NCBI GenBank assembly: GCA_964583605.1
Contig: CAZOWL010000146.1
Coordinates: 1 to 6,727 of the forward strand
DNA length: 6,727 nt
DNA from: CAZOWL01 sp964583605
Lineage (GTDB): Bacteria > Pseudomonadota > Gammaproteobacteria > Chromatiales > Chromatiaceae
Reading direction: 5' to 3'
Each line of letters starts with the position of its first letter. The stretch's first letter is position 1. A model generated the notes under the pieces. The model ran no database searches and was not told the origin of the DNA. It worked only from the letters and a program-made list of their open reading frames with translations. Below are positions 5,952 through 6,727 of the stretch, piece after piece. The position numbers and the translations under genes were made by a program.

Positions 5952-6566
5952 ATGCGAGTCGCCCTATTCGGCGCCACCGGCGGGACCGGTCATCAGGTGC
6001 TACTCCAGGCCCTCGAGCGGGGCCACAGTGTCCGGGCCCTCGTGCGAAGCCCAGAGAAGCTCACCGTCAGTCACGCAGACCTCACCGTGGTGCCGGGCGA
6101 CGTGCTGGACCGGGACGCCACCAGCCGCTGCGTCGAGGGGACTGAAGCGGTGCTCTGCATCCTGGGCACCCGCCGTGGCCAGGAGCCGATCGAGGCGCAC
6201 GGCACCGAGTCCATTCTGGCCGCGATGGGCCAGCACGGGGTCCGGCGGCTCGTTGCGGTGACATCCCTCGGTGTCGGCGACAGCCGCGACCAGGTCCCGC
6301 TCTATTTCAAGCTGATGATGAAGACCTTCCTGAGCCGGATCATGGCCGCCAAGGAGGAGCAGGAGCGACTGATCAGGGCGAGCGGCCTCGACTGGACGAT
6401 CGTGCGCCCAGGGGGTCTCGTCGACGGCCCCAAGACCGGCCGGTATCGTTACGGCACCGATGGGTCTCTGCGGGCCGGACGCGTTGCGCGTGCGGATGTC
6501 GCCGATTTCGTGCTCAAACAGCTCGACGACGCGCAGCTGTTGCATCAGTGTTCGGCAATCACCTAG
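5952..6566 (+). CDS. NAD(P)-binding atypical SDR, biliverdin reductase B / flavin reductase-like
   Basis: This is a 204-residue single-domain Rossmann protein with no signal peptide or membrane segment. The N-terminus MRVALFGATGGTGHQV carries the glycine-rich dinucleotide-binding motif GxxGxxG at residues 7-13. VRSPEKL (31-37) sits after beta-2, where NADP-preferring members use basic residues. GDVLD (49-53), LGTRRG (71-76), VTSLGVGD (103-110) and VRPGGLVDGPKTG (151-163) follow in the order seen in the NmrA-like/atypical SDR family. Length and block order closely resemble human BLVRB (about 206 aa: FGATGQTG, GDVL, LGTR, TSA). The classical SDR YxxxK catalytic pair is absent, as expected for this family. 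The substrate cannot be read from the sequence; flavin or tetrapyrrole reduction, quinone reduction or a redox-sensing role are all possible. The gene follows ppdK in the same direction after 222 nt that include a large hairpin, so co-transcription is uncertain. Confidence 0.9.
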   Translation: MRVALFGATGGTGHQVLLQALERGHSVRALVRSPEKLTVSHADLTVVPGDVLDRDATSRCVEGTEAVLCILGTRRGQEPIEAHGTESILAAMGQHGVRRLVAVTSLGVGDSRDQVPLYFKLMMKTFLSRIMAAKEEQERLIRASGLDWTIVRPGGLVDGPKTGRYRYGTDGSLRAGRVARADVADFVLKQLDDAQLLHQCSAIT

Positions 6567-6586
6567 CACGCCGCATCCACCGGGAG

Positions 6587-6606
6587 GGTCGGCCTCCAGG
6601 CCGACC
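6587..6606. repeat. Small perfect hairpin, third copy of the REP-like repeat
   Basis: GGTCGGCCT-CC-AGGCCGACC has perfect 9-bp arms and starts 20 nt after the SDR stop codon. It shares its design with the hairpin at 2706-2723, and in both cases GCCATGA follows 19-20 nt after the stem (6625-6631 and 2744-2750). No T-run follows, so a role as intrinsic terminator is doubtful. A dispersed REP-type repeat is the better reading. Confidence 0.65.
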
Positions 6607-6659
6607 AGTTTCGCCAGCGAGACTGCCATGACGTCTAAGGACGCTTCGGCTGCCGTCTG

Positions 6660-6726
6660 TGACCCCTGTCGCCCTAGTACCCTGTTTCACCTTATCTTGC
6701 GTTCTCAGCGGGGCGCGAAGGGGTCA
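6660..6726. repeat. Inverted octamer pair TGACCCCT / AGGGGTCA at window end
   Basis: TGACCCCT (6660-6667) and AGGGGTCA (6719-6726) are perfect inverted repeats 51 nt apart, in a stretch with no gene. The right copy lies one base from the window edge, so it may be the start of a further element outside the window. From 6 to 8 bp arms alone this could also be chance. Confidence 0.35.
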
Positions 6727-6727
6727 G

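Overview
This window reads as a conserved chromosomal segment of a GC-rich gammaproteobacterium. The best taxonomic evidence is the valyl-tRNA synthetase, which follows the E. coli-type ValRS almost block by block, including the gammaproteobacterial stretch after KMSKS. The high GC content and hairpin-rich spacers would fit a Chromatiales-like purple sulfur or related bacterium, but that narrower placement is inference only.

Layout. Bases 1-2133 (minus strand) hold the N-terminal 711 codons of valS; the gene runs off the left edge. Bases 2134-2948 are a long divergent spacer with no convincing gene. It is packed with repeats: a dispersed proteobacterial-type hairpin repeat, a 20-bp-class inverted repeat, a short repeat with 21-nt period, two tandem duplications, and a pair of inverted hairpins resembling a REPIN/BIME. 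Bases 2949-5729 (plus) encode a complete pyruvate, phosphate dikinase (926 aa). Bases 5730-5951 form a short spacer dominated by a palindromic element with perfect 13-bp arms. Bases 5952-6566 (plus) encode a 204-aa NAD(P)-binding atypical short-chain dehydrogenase resembling biliverdin reductase B. Bases 6567-6727 are non-coding and contain another copy of the small hairpin repeat and a terminal inverted motif.

How the genes relate. valS (translation) and ppdK (pyruvate/PEP interconversion) are divergently transcribed and independent. The SDR gene lies in the same direction as ppdK but is separated by 222 nt containing a large hairpin, so it is probably a separate transcription unit or weakly coupled. 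I see no new multi-gene system. The points of most interest are the dispersed repeat elements in the spacers and an insertion of about 43 residues inside the PPDK that sits apart from all its catalytic residues.
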